Shown: one piece after another, positions 25,798-32,890 of the stretch
How the letters are laid out: every line of letters begins with the position of its first letter
Numbering within the stretch: the first letter of the stretch is position 1
NCBI RefSeq assembly: GCF_014204525.1
Contig: NZ_JACHLP010000005.1
Coordinates: 404,326 to 468,325, forward strand
Reading direction: 5' to 3'
DNA length: 64,000 bases
DNA from: Roseateles oligotrophus
Lineage (GTDB): Bacteria; Pseudomonadota; Gammaproteobacteria; Burkholderiales; Burkholderiaceae_C
Translations under genes and position numbers: made by a program
The notes under the pieces: model-generated
What the model was told of the DNA's origin: nothing
What the model saw: the letters and a program-made list of their open reading frames with translations, nothing else
The model's database searches: none

Positions 25798-25989
25798 ATG
25801 AGCACACGCCTTCCTCCCTCCTGCCCTATGTGCGCAGGCCCCGGCGTCGCGCTGGGCCAGCTCGGCAACCTGCGCTGGTTCCGCTGCCGGGATTGCGGCA
25901 TGGACTTCAGCAAGACCGCTCGGTGCAAACCCAGGCGAGCCGAGGTTCATCACCCCCCTCCTCTGACACGCACGGAGCATCAACCATGA
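25798..25989 (+). CDS. Small zinc-ribbon protein
   Basis: A 63-residue protein starting MSTRLPPSCPMCAGPG. Two CxxC knuckles, CPMC and CRDC, 20 residues apart, form a typical zinc ribbon. The basic C-terminal tail could contact nucleic acid. Its ATG lies three bases after the RadC-like stop, so the two are cotranscribed. Confidence 0.7.
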   Translation: MSTRLPPSCPMCAGPGVALGQLGNLRWFRCRDCGMDFSKTARCKPRRAEVHHPPPLTRTEHQP

Positions 25990-26100
25990 TGCCCCCACGA
26001 CAAGGGACTCCCAGTCTGTGCGTCGCGGAATCAAGGTGATAATTCGACGGCTAGGTCTGCACCTCCCTGCTATCTCCTCCCTGTAGCAAGCAGACCTTTC

Positions 26101-26133
26101 ACCGCCTTGGTTCGCCAAGGCGGTTTTCTTTTT
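26101..26133 (+). terminator. Rho-independent terminator
   Basis: A perfect 9-bp stem (CCGCCTTGG / CCAAGGCGG) with a TTCG tetraloop, followed by TTTTCTTTTT. It closes the plus-strand run that ends with the RadC-like and zinc-ribbon genes, about 110 bases after the last stop. Confidence 0.93.
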
Positions 26134-26251
26134 CCGTTCAACAGCGATGTCCGGGAATCAACGAGAAGTAGAGAGGGCCTGCGCCCTGGCATGAAAGGCT
26201 GCGCTATCCGCAATGGACATGGTGCCAACGGGACTCCAGCCAGCCGGACGA

Positions 26252-26986
26252 TCAACGCCGGTCGGCCTTGGACATGGCTCGGCTCATTTCAAACGCTTGG
26301 TACTTCTGCATGACACGCACGTCGGTGTACTCGCCATCGACCGCGTCCTCGATACTCCGCCCATCCAGCCCTCGGATGCCGTCGATGGCCCCACCCCACA
26401 GTTGGCGTTCGCGTGCGGCACCGACAAAGCTCAACAGGTAACCGTCCAAGAGGCCTTGCCCGGGGGATGCGATCTCCGCGCTCAGCGCCGCAAGGTACTC
26501 CGTTTTGCGAGTGCGCTGCCACTCAATGCAAAAACCAGCTCGATGGCAGAGTTCGCTGTGGATGATCAGCATCGTCCGACCATTGCCATCGAGAAAGGGG
26601 TGACCGAAGGCGAACCATCCCATGACCTCGCCCGGGTGCTGCCGCAAGGCAGCCTTGTCTTGCCCGATGCGCAATCCTTCCTCAACCGCTCGTCGAGCAT
26701 CAAGAGGATGGGCAAACACGGTGTTGCCTTTGGAAACCGCGATGTTGGGCACAGTCGCAGCACGATCCTGCCCGGCCCAAGGATAAAACGCCGAAAACAG
26801 GATTCGATGAACGGCAAGGAAGTCTGCGTATCCGAGCGTCCGGCGCTTCGCAACATGGGCGAGCGCCTCGTCCAACCCAGTTCGAAACAAGGTGTGCTCC
26901 AGTTCCCGCACGATCTGAGGATCCTTCTCGCCATACAGGTTTCGAAGGTAGCCGGCCCGGTCAAAGTCCTTAAACGGGTCGAACAT
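26252..26986 (-). CDS. Fic domain protein (toxin-like AMPylator)
   Basis: A 244-residue protein with the Fic core: the catalytic loop HPFLDGNGRT at residues 129-138 (His129) is complete, so the enzyme should transfer AMP or a related group from a nucleotide to a target hydroxyl. The substrate-binding flap is probably the TVPNIAVSKGNTVFAHP region (78-94). The inhibitory helix motif (S/T)xxxE(G/N) found in many Fic proteins is not seen in this protein. The gene overlaps the preceding DUF6088 gene by 17 bases, as toxin and antitoxin genes often do. Confidence 0.88.
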   Translation of the reverse strand: MFDPFKDFDRAGYLRNLYGEKDPQIVRELEHTLFRTGLDEALAHVAKRRTLGYADFLAVHRILFSAFYPWAGQDRAATVPNIAVSKGNTVFAHPLDARRAVEEGLRIGQDKAALRQHPGEVMGWFAFGHPFLDGNGRTMLIIHSELCHRAGFCIEWQRTRKTEYLAALSAEIASPGQGLLDGYLLSFVGAARERQLWGGAIDGIRGLDGRSIEDAVDGEYTDVRVMQKYQAFEMSRAMSKADRR

Positions 26987-27653
26987 GCTGTTTACGCTCC
27001 CGAAGGTGCCTGATCGTCAGCGCTGCCACCTCCTCCTTGGACAACTTTCCAGCCCGCTTGAGTGCAACGAGCAAATCCTGAGTACTGTCTGACCTGACCT
27101 CATCGCCAGCCAGATGCGTGACTGTCTCCGCCCACTGATCCATCGAGCTCGGGACGTAGGCCACCTTGAGTCGACGCGCGAGGTCTTGAACGAAGCGCGC
27201 GACGCCCGACGCCGGGATCGCCAGCGACCGATGCGCCTCGACATCACGATGCTTTCGACGACGGCTTCGGAATTTGACGAGCTGTCCATCAATCACCAGC
27301 CTGCGCGAGATCCTCGGCGAATCGGTCTCCGCCAAGAGAGCCACTGCACCATCTTCGGTTCCGCCAGCTTCATTGCAGGACACCATCCCTCGCAGAACCA
27401 ATCCCCACTTCTGGGCCGTCTCGCGAACGATTTCCTCCAGATTTCCAAGGGGACGTACTCGCCCGCTCGGGCTTTCGCGCTTTGCCTTGGCATAGACGCC
27501 ATTTGCAAGACGGAGCAACTCCCCATCGCGCAACAGAGCTCCCAGAGCATGCGTCACCTGCGTCCGACTCCCTAGAGCAGCAACTTCCGAGCGAAGCACG
27601 ACGGAGCCTGATCGACGCCTGATCGACTGGCGCATCCGATCCTCCAGCTTCAT
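26970..27653 (-). CDS. DUF6088 / AbiEi-like antitoxin
   Basis: A 227-residue protein starting MKLEDRMRQSIRRRSGSVVL. The N-terminal winged-helix-like region (LGSRTQVTHALGALLRDGEL, RLANGVYAKAK) is typical of DUF6088 and the AbiEi-type antitoxins, which repress their own promoter. The C-terminal part (residues 110-227) should contact the partner. It overlaps the Fic gene by 17 bases and comes first, as an antitoxin usually does. No (S/T)xxxE(G/N) Fic-inhibitory motif was seen, so neutralisation would differ from FicA. The AT-rich gap 27654-27801 holds its promoter. Confidence 0.75.
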   Translation of the reverse strand: MKLEDRMRQSIRRRSGSVVLRSEVAALGSRTQVTHALGALLRDGELLRLANGVYAKAKRESPSGRVRPLGNLEEIVRETAQKWGLVLRGMVSCNEAGGTEDGAVALLAETDSPRISRRLVIDGQLVKFRSRRRKHRDVEAHRSLAIPASGVARFVQDLARRLKVAYVPSSMDQWAETVTHLAGDEVRSDSTQDLLVALKRAGKLSKEEVAALTIRHLRERKQHVRPV

Positions 27654-27750
27654 ACGAACACCCCTTGCAAGGTCACAAATTCAATTTTAACACTCACCCA
27701 TAGAAATTCCATTTTTCCACGCAGTGACAATAACTTACATGTTCACAATT

Positions 27751-27766
27751 TGCCGGAAAACCGGCA
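27751..27766. promoter_or_regulatory. Inverted repeat upstream of the DUF6088-Fic pair
   Basis: TGCCGG, AAAA, CCGGCA in the AT-rich gap between the SbcC-like stop and the DUF6088 start. There is no U-run on either side. It could be an operator for the antitoxin or the end structure of the SbcC-like mRNA. Confidence 0.4.
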
Positions 27767-27801
27767 TCAGTTGTCCATTCTGTAACCAGCCGTGACGCCC
27801 A

Positions 27802-30291
27802 TCATGCCCCTTGATACTCCGGCTCAGCTGGCGGGGCCGACGCTTTCATCGTGGGAGGCCCCCAGGCGTCCAGATTGATCACCGCGTCGGCCATGGACGT
27901 CAGTTCCGGCGTCTGGGAGATGAAGATCTCCCGCGCATACCCACCCAGGCGCAGCACCTCGCGCTTCATCGCCATGAACATGCGCTTGCGCGCCGGGTCC
28001 AGAGCGCCATCGACCTCGTCGCTGAAGAGCGTGCCGTAACAGCGGCCACTGTTCTGCGACAGGTACAGGGCGACCGCACGCACCAGGCACTCGTTCACCC
28101 AGATCCTCTCCCCACCGCTCATCTGCTCGACCCGCTTGCTCTGCCCGGACTCCCCGTCGTGGACTTCGATGACGAAGCCCTCTCGCTGCTCGCCCTTGCG
28201 GTTCTCCACCTGGGTCAGCAGTGAGACCGTGAACCTCGGGCCGTAGCTCGCCAACAGCAGGTCGTTGGCAAGGCCCGCGAGGGCGGGCCCCGCATCGTCG
28301 ATCGCCAGCGCGATCAGGCCATCGTTGCCCAGGCACTTGACCAGCAGGCTCCAGTTGCCCAGCTGCGCCTCCACCTGGGCGATGCGTGCCGCTGCATCCG
28401 CCCGCTCCCGCTTCCTGTCCCGGAGCTGGCGGTCCAGGGCGGTCCGCCTTTCGGCATCCCGCACCGCTTGCAGGTGGGCGCGCTCGGCCTCGGCGAATGC
28501 AGCCTGCGCTGCGGCCAGGGTTCGCTCCGCCTCGGACAGAACCCGTCCGTCGAAGGCCGGCGGCAAGGCTGCCAGTGCCTCATCCAGCCGATCGAGCCCC
28601 TGTCGGTAGTGCTTGGCCTGCTGCTCGTGCTGTGCTTCCAGCGCCTTTAGCGTCGCCCTGATGTCGAGGCGCTCGGCATGTTCCTCATCGGTCTCGCCGT
28701 CCTGGCTTCCGGCTTGCGTCAGCGCTGCCAGTTCCCGCTCGATGTCGTTGCGTCGGGTCAGTGTCTGCTGAATCTCGCCCATCCGGGCGGCCAACCTGCC
28801 GTTTCGGGTTGCCCGATCGCGGGCGATGGCTTCCCGCCGCTCGGCATGCGCCAACACCTGGGGCGCCTGCGTCAGGGCCCGACGCTGCGTCTCGTGCTCG
28901 CTCAGTTGCCGCTGGACATCCGCCTTGTCGGCGGACAAGCGCCGGATCGCCTCCTGGGCGCTGGGCATCAACCCCTGCGCCTCGCGGGCGTCGCCCAGGA
29001 GCTTGCACCGCCCCTGCAGGTCGGTCCCGGCGCAAGGCACCTCCCGTGCGAGCCCGAACCGGCGCGCCAGATCCTCCGCCCTCAGAGCGGCCTGCCCCGC
29101 CTCACGCTCGATCGCCTTCAGGCACTGCCTGGCCGACTCCCATGCGGCCGTGCATCGGCTGAGTTCCTGCACCTGATGGCGTGCAGACTGCAACCGCTCG
29201 GCGCGGCGGGCCGCCACGGATTCTGCCAGCGACAGCCGACGGCCTGCGCGCCGCACTGCCGCCTCGCCCAGCAGCACCGTGTCGCATTGCCGACGCTGGC
29301 GGTCGAGGGTCTGGAGTTGTGCCGACCGTTGCGCCTTGCGGTGGGCGATGCGCTGTTCGAGGCGCACCAAGCGTTGTCGCTGAGCTTGCGCCTGGTCGGC
29401 GATGACCTCGATCACCTGTTTGCCCGTGCCGATCAGGGCACTGCGCTCGCCATTCAACTGGGTGCGCCGGGCTTCGAGGCCCCGCGCCTGCTCGAAGACC
29501 GCTTGCTGGCGGGCCAGATGCGTGTGGGCAGCTTCCTGCACACGCAGGGCCTCCACCCGGGCACGCGCCTGTGTGGCGATGCGCGTGCCGGTGTCTCCCA
29601 AGGACTGGTACTCATCCTGCAGGCGCAGGAGCTGTTCGTCCAGGCTCGCCTGTTGCTGGCGCATGGCGACCAGACCAGCCTTCAGCAGGTCGACCACCTG
29701 CGCAGCCTTCTTCCCTTCGTTCCGGATGTGCTCCTGCCCCAGCAGGTCGGCGAGCAGGGTTTTGATCTCGCTGTTCTGGTAGGCGCTCAGCTGGCGCTTG
29801 CCCTGGGCACTGAAGGCAGAGGTGAAGAAGGTCTCGGCGCTACCCAGCAAGTGTTCGACACAGCGGTTGTAGGTGCCGGTCTTGCCATCGGACAGGGTGC
29901 CATCCGGCAGCACCACCGGACGCCAACGCCCCTCTGCATCGGCCTCGAAGAGGAAGGCATCGGTCGCCCGCCGGCCGTTGTTGCGGATCACGATCTGCGA
30001 GCGAAAGCGCCGCCCCTCGTGCAGCCATACCAGGTCCTTCTCGCTTTCCGGCAGCACCACGTGATCGTAGTAGGAGAAGCCGCCCGGCCCCGCCAGGCTC
30101 GCGCGGGACGGCAGGGTCTGGAAAGGCTGCAGGTTGTCGAGGATGGTGCTCTTGCCGCGGCCGTTAGCCCCGGAAAGCGCCACCAGTTCGGCATCGCCCG
30201 CCAGCCGCTCCAGGTCGAGGGTCAGGACGTCGAGTCCAAGGCCATCGCGGATGCCGCGAAAGCCCTTCAAGGTGAGCGAGAGGGGATACAT
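27802..30291 (-). CDS. SbcC/Rad50-like SMC-type ATPase
   Basis: An 829-residue protein, start at 30291 (MYPLSLTLKGFRGIRDGLGL) with GGAG nine bases upstream. Walker A GANGRGKST is at 41-49. A long coiled coil (about 180-670) follows, with two cysteines in the middle (CAGTDLQGRC) in place of a CxxC zinc hook. The ABC signature MSGGERIW and Walker B TLFSDEVDGALD lie near the C-terminus. With an SbcD-type nuclease it would process DNA ends or hairpins. The likely partner is at 32891-34168, separated by unrelated inserted genes. The gap upstream (30292-30654) holds no gene. Confidence 0.88.
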   Translation of the reverse strand: MYPLSLTLKGFRGIRDGLGLDVLTLDLERLAGDAELVALSGANGRGKSTILDNLQPFQTLPSRASLAGPGGFSYYDHVVLPESEKDLVWLHEGRRFRSQIVIRNNGRRATDAFLFEADAEGRWRPVVLPDGTLSDGKTGTYNRCVEHLLGSAETFFTSAFSAQGKRQLSAYQNSEIKTLLADLLGQEHIRNEGKKAAQVVDLLKAGLVAMRQQQASLDEQLLRLQDEYQSLGDTGTRIATQARARVEALRVQEAAHTHLARQQAVFEQARGLEARRTQLNGERSALIGTGKQVIEVIADQAQAQRQRLVRLEQRIAHRKAQRSAQLQTLDRQRRQCDTVLLGEAAVRRAGRRLSLAESVAARRAERLQSARHQVQELSRCTAAWESARQCLKAIEREAGQAALRAEDLARRFGLAREVPCAGTDLQGRCKLLGDAREAQGLMPSAQEAIRRLSADKADVQRQLSEHETQRRALTQAPQVLAHAERREAIARDRATRNGRLAARMGEIQQTLTRRNDIERELAALTQAGSQDGETDEEHAERLDIRATLKALEAQHEQQAKHYRQGLDRLDEALAALPPAFDGRVLSEAERTLAAAQAAFAEAERAHLQAVRDAERRTALDRQLRDRKRERADAAARIAQVEAQLGNWSLLVKCLGNDGLIALAIDDAGPALAGLANDLLLASYGPRFTVSLLTQVENRKGEQREGFVIEVHDGESGQSKRVEQMSGGERIWVNECLVRAVALYLSQNSGRCYGTLFSDEVDGALDPARKRMFMAMKREVLRLGGYAREIFISQTPELTSMADAVINLDAWGPPTMKASAPPAEPEYQGA

Positions 30292-30544
30292 CGCATCGGG
30301 CTCCAAAGGTCAGAGCCTTCAGCTTCCCACCGGCGCGCACCGCTTCAAGGGGCGAGCGAGTGGCGCCTTGTCGAGAAACGTCCACACGGCACCCGGAAAT
30401 CACGCGCCTTCGAACCTGTGCGCATCGCCTTGCCGCGCACCCCGTTGCCCGATTCACCCAGCCCCAGCAGACCTCCCTCATCCTTTGCGATCGGATGATC
30501 GCCCCCCCCTTCCAGCCCCGGACGGGGAACCCGGCCGCGTGCCG

Positions 30545-30581
30545 GGCGGCGCAGCCGTTACCTGCCTTTGATTTCCGCACC
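30545..30581 (+). repeat. Recurring backbone element, copy 3
   Basis: Reads GGCGGCGCAGCCGTTACCTG then CCTTTGATTTCCGCACC, related to copies at 20406 and 24949. It lies about 75 bases before the gene at 30655. Confidence 0.45.
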
Positions 30582-30598
30582 TCGCGGACCCCGCAATC

Positions 30599-30616
30599 CC
30601 GGGAACACGTTCCCGG
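30599..30616 (+). promoter_or_regulatory. Hairpin leader of the gene at 30655
   Basis: A perfect 8-bp inverted repeat (CCGGGAAC, AC, GTTCCCGG), then GGGGAGGTGTTCCC and TTGGAG before ATG 30655. The most regular of the backbone leaders. Confidence 0.6.
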
Positions 30617-30654
30617 CGCGGGGAGGTGTTCCCGTTCTTCTTGGAGACACCTCG

Positions 30655-31128
30655 ATGCCCAGCCAGATCATGAACATCGGCCCCGTACCATGCGAAGAAA
30701 ACGCGGCCCAGGTGGGCCGCCCCGACTACGAAGAACGCTCCCGGCGCGAATGCCAGGTGTTCAAGCGCATGCTGGAACGCCTGCATCCCGTCCCGGCCGA
30801 CTGCCAGGCCGGCCTGGTCATCAAGTCCTTCCCGCACGACTTCGGCAGTTACCGCGAGGTGTGCGTGCGCTATGAGGACACCGACCCGATCGCCACCGGT
30901 TACGCCTTCGACCTGGAGAGCAATACGCCGGCCGAATGGGACGCCATCGCGCGCTACGAGCTGATCTGGCTCGAACGCCTGGAGGTTCTGAACTGCGCCG
31001 TGCGCAAGGGCGAGATGAGCCAGGACGACATTCCGGCGGCCTTCCGTACCGGGCAATTGCCCGCACTGCCTGCCGAGCACACGTTCAGCCAGCTCCTCGC
31101 GGCCTTCCCGCTTTGGTTTTCCGCGTAG
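30655..31128 (+). CDS. Hypothetical backbone protein, 157 residues
   Basis: MPSQIMNIGPVPCEENAAQV. Soluble, acidic, with a helical middle (ERSRRECQVFKRMLERLHPV) and a regular C-terminal part (YEDTDPIATGYAFDLESNTP). No motif recognised. It is divergent from the SbcC-like gene and carries the standard hairpin leader. Confidence 0.65.
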   Translation: MPSQIMNIGPVPCEENAAQVGRPDYEERSRRECQVFKRMLERLHPVPADCQAGLVIKSFPHDFGSYREVCVRYEDTDPIATGYAFDLESNTPAEWDAIARYELIWLERLEVLNCAVRKGEMSQDDIPAAFRTGQLPALPAEHTFSQLLAAFPLWFSA

Positions 31129-31190
31129 GCCGGGTCTGCCGTTCCAGGTCAAGCCTCGTCAGGTTATTTCCCGTCTCTGGAGACAACCCC

Positions 31191-31280
31191 ATGAACCGCA
31201 AAGCTCAGTCCCTCGCCAAGGCAACCAAGTGCCCCTCGAAGCCGCCCGCATCACTGGCGGCATTCACATGGTCAAAGTAG
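31191..31280 (+). pseudogene. Start of a backbone gene, cut by inserted module
   Basis: ATG 31191 has a backbone-type leader (GTCTCTGGAGAC, AACCCC) and begins MNRKAQSLAKATK. It then runs after about 13 codons into sequence that belongs, on the other strand, to the DUF6616 gene, and stops at 31278-31280. The base composition drops in GC from about 31220. I read this as the 5' end of a gene interrupted or deleted by the insertion of the 31205-32850 module. Confidence 0.5.
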
Positions 31281-31543
31281 TTGTACCAGCCGCTAGCCAA
31301 AATTCCCCCCAAAAGTACATTTCGCGCCTGCTGATCTGGAAAGCGCCAGATTCCCACGAAGCGGTGCTCGCTAGCCTGCGCAATGCTGCGATCATTTTCG
31401 CCCAGTGCCAGCACTTCAATTCCCAGCTTAGACAGCTCACTCATGGCAGATTGAATACCATCCAAGAATTTTTTGCGCTGATCGGCTGACAATACCTGCC
31501 ACGCGGCATTGGGAGTGTAGAGTTCGATGAGATAGTGCGACAT
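31205..31543 (-). CDS. DUF6616 family protein
   Basis: A 112-residue protein starting MSHYLIELYTPNAAWQVLSA, with AGGAA before the ATG. The family signature is clear: LGIEVLALGEND, HRFVGIWRFPD, ASGWYNYFDHVNAA. The ferredoxin-like fold suggests a small-molecule or stress-related role, but the function is not established. It is the last of a three-gene lower-GC module with a DNA-repair-like protein and a MarR repressor. Confidence 0.8.
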   Translation of the reverse strand: MSHYLIELYTPNAAWQVLSADQRKKFLDGIQSAMSELSKLGIEVLALGENDRSIAQASEHRFVGIWRFPDQQARNVLLGGILASGWYNYFDHVNAASDAGGFEGHLVALARD

Positions 31544-31555
31544 AAGTTGTTCCTT

Positions 31556-32338
31556 TCATTTCAAATTACGCAGAGCCCGCTGGCATATTCGGCGTGTGGC
31601 ATCGGCGGGCTTGCCTTGAAGCCACTGTGCGCAAAGGCTGCGCACCCAGTCGGGTTGATCCTTGGCGACATCGTTAAGCCAGTTGGCTACGGAGTCCTGC
31701 ACATACGCAGACGGATCGGCACGCAACGGCGACAGAATGGGCAAGCCACGGTTCGGTTCGTCCTTGAACAAAGAGATGTGCGCGCACCACACGCCACGCG
31801 GCCGCAAAGCTTCGCTGGCGAAGCGTCGCAGACGGCAGGAAGAGGAGGCTGTCCAGACCGACAGTTGCTGGACAGACACTTCCAACTGCTCTGTCAGGTG
31901 TGGTCGTAGTGCCATCCAGGCCCACTCGCGAACACCAAAATGCGCGTCGTCAGCAAGCGGTTGGATGGCGGTGAGACGCGCCAATAGATCCAGCTGAACC
32001 TGCGCACCAATCATGAAACAGGCCCAGCCACGCACTGTGTCCGATTCGCTAGTACGGCAGCGATCGATACCTGCCGCCCCCAGAGCATTCAGCAGCACAG
32101 CGCCGATCCCCGCCATCCGCTTCAGGATGCCAAGTCGGCACACCTCGTCTGCCTCAGCCAGTAACCGCTGAGGCAATTCAGGAAAGGTTGCACGCAGCAG
32201 GCGAGCCTGATCTACTGCGAGGCACTCTACGAGCGTCGCGCTCTGCAACACGCCGCGCGACAATCCGTCAAGGATGTCAGGAGGGATGTCGGTCCCACGC
32301 GTAGCCCCCTTGTGAGCGGCAGACCGACTCACCTGCAT
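31556..32338 (-). CDS. DNA alkylation repair (AlkD-like HEAT-repeat) protein
   Basis: A 260-residue all-helical protein. I start at 32338 (MQVSRSAAHKGATRGTDIPP), which overlaps the MarR stop by ten bases. Repeated helical pairs and the conserved blocks REWAWMALRPH, RRFASEALRPRGVW, LPILSPLRADPSAYVQDSVA and NWLNDVAKDQPDWVRSL match the AlkC/AlkD-type family of DNA glycosylases that remove alkylated purines. The family's catalytic Asp cannot be placed with certainty. MarR control suggests induction by a chemical signal. Confidence 0.78.
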   Translation of the reverse strand: MQVSRSAAHKGATRGTDIPPDILDGLSRGVLQSATLVECLAVDQARLLRATFPELPQRLLAEADEVCRLGILKRMAGIGAVLLNALGAAGIDRCRTSESDTVRGWACFMIGAQVQLDLLARLTAIQPLADDAHFGVREWAWMALRPHLTEQLEVSVQQLSVWTASSSCRLRRFASEALRPRGVWCAHISLFKDEPNRGLPILSPLRADPSAYVQDSVANWLNDVAKDQPDWVRSLCAQWLQGKPADATRRICQRALRNLK

Positions 32339-32847
32339 GTCTTTACGCCACCAACGCAAAGGTTGCCAGCAGCCTTATCGAGCAGCAGCGCAAGGTGGCC
32401 ACGCTCATGGATAGTCAGGTTGCTGAACAAGCCTGCAATCCAACGCCCATGCGAATCAAAAACCCTCACTGCCACCTGTTTGCCTTTACGGGTCAAATAG
32501 ATGCGCAAAGCCCGGCGATCATGGCTATCGACCCGACGCTCGATCAACGCCTCACGTTCCAGGCCATCAAGGAGTCCCGTGACCGTAGCACGTGTTACGC
32601 CTGCCTGTTTGGCGAGTTCATTGGGAGCCAATCCATCGCTGGCGGCTTCTAGAAGGAACATCAGCACAAAGCGGCCCTCAGAGAGGCCGTGGGGCGCCAG
32701 CAAGCGCGCACAGTCACGATCAATAGAAGACGCGAGCGACAGCACTTGAAAGCACAGCCGGATTCCCTCCACATCAGGGAGCCCCCGCCGCTGCGCCTCT
32801 TGAAGTAGGGCTTGATATTTTTGATCGAACTTCACATTAGCCACCAT
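32329..32847 (-). CDS. MarR family repressor
   Basis: A 172-residue protein starting MVANVKFDQKYQALLQEAQR. The winged-helix core is complete: GLAPNELAKQAGVTRATVTG, LLDGLEREALIERRVD, SHDRRALRIYLTRKGK. It is the first gene of a three-gene operon (MarR, AlkD-like, DUF6616). A perfect palindrome covers its own start codon, so it should repress the operon until a ligand releases it. Composition is lower in GC than the flanking backbone. Confidence 0.87.
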   Translation of the reverse strand: MVANVKFDQKYQALLQEAQRRGLPDVEGIRLCFQVLSLASSIDRDCARLLAPHGLSEGRFVLMFLLEAASDGLAPNELAKQAGVTRATVTGLLDGLEREALIERRVDSHDRRALRIYLTRKGKQVAVRVFDSHGRWIAGLFSNLTIHERGHLALLLDKAAGNLCVGGVKTCR

Positions 32848-32858
32848 ATCATATGGTG
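32842..32858 (-). promoter_or_regulatory. MarR operator palindrome and promoter
   Basis: CACCATAT C ATATGGTG is a perfect 8-1-8 inverted repeat overlapping the MarR start. Just upstream on the minus strand, TATATA/TATAAT is preceded at about 18 bases by TTGAAT, a good sigma-70 promoter. Binding here would block both transcription and the start codon. Confidence 0.75.
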
Positions 32859-32890
32859 CCTAATTATATAGGCATTCCGCCTTCCACGAT

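Noticed and set aside
27751-27766. Terminator of the SbcC-like gene
   Set aside because: The stem is only 6 bp and no U-run follows; noted as an inverted repeat only.
28678-30498. Plus-strand open frame of 606 codons opposite the SbcC-like gene
   Set aside because: Shadow of the SbcC-like coiled coil; the minus strand has Walker A, signature and Walker B.
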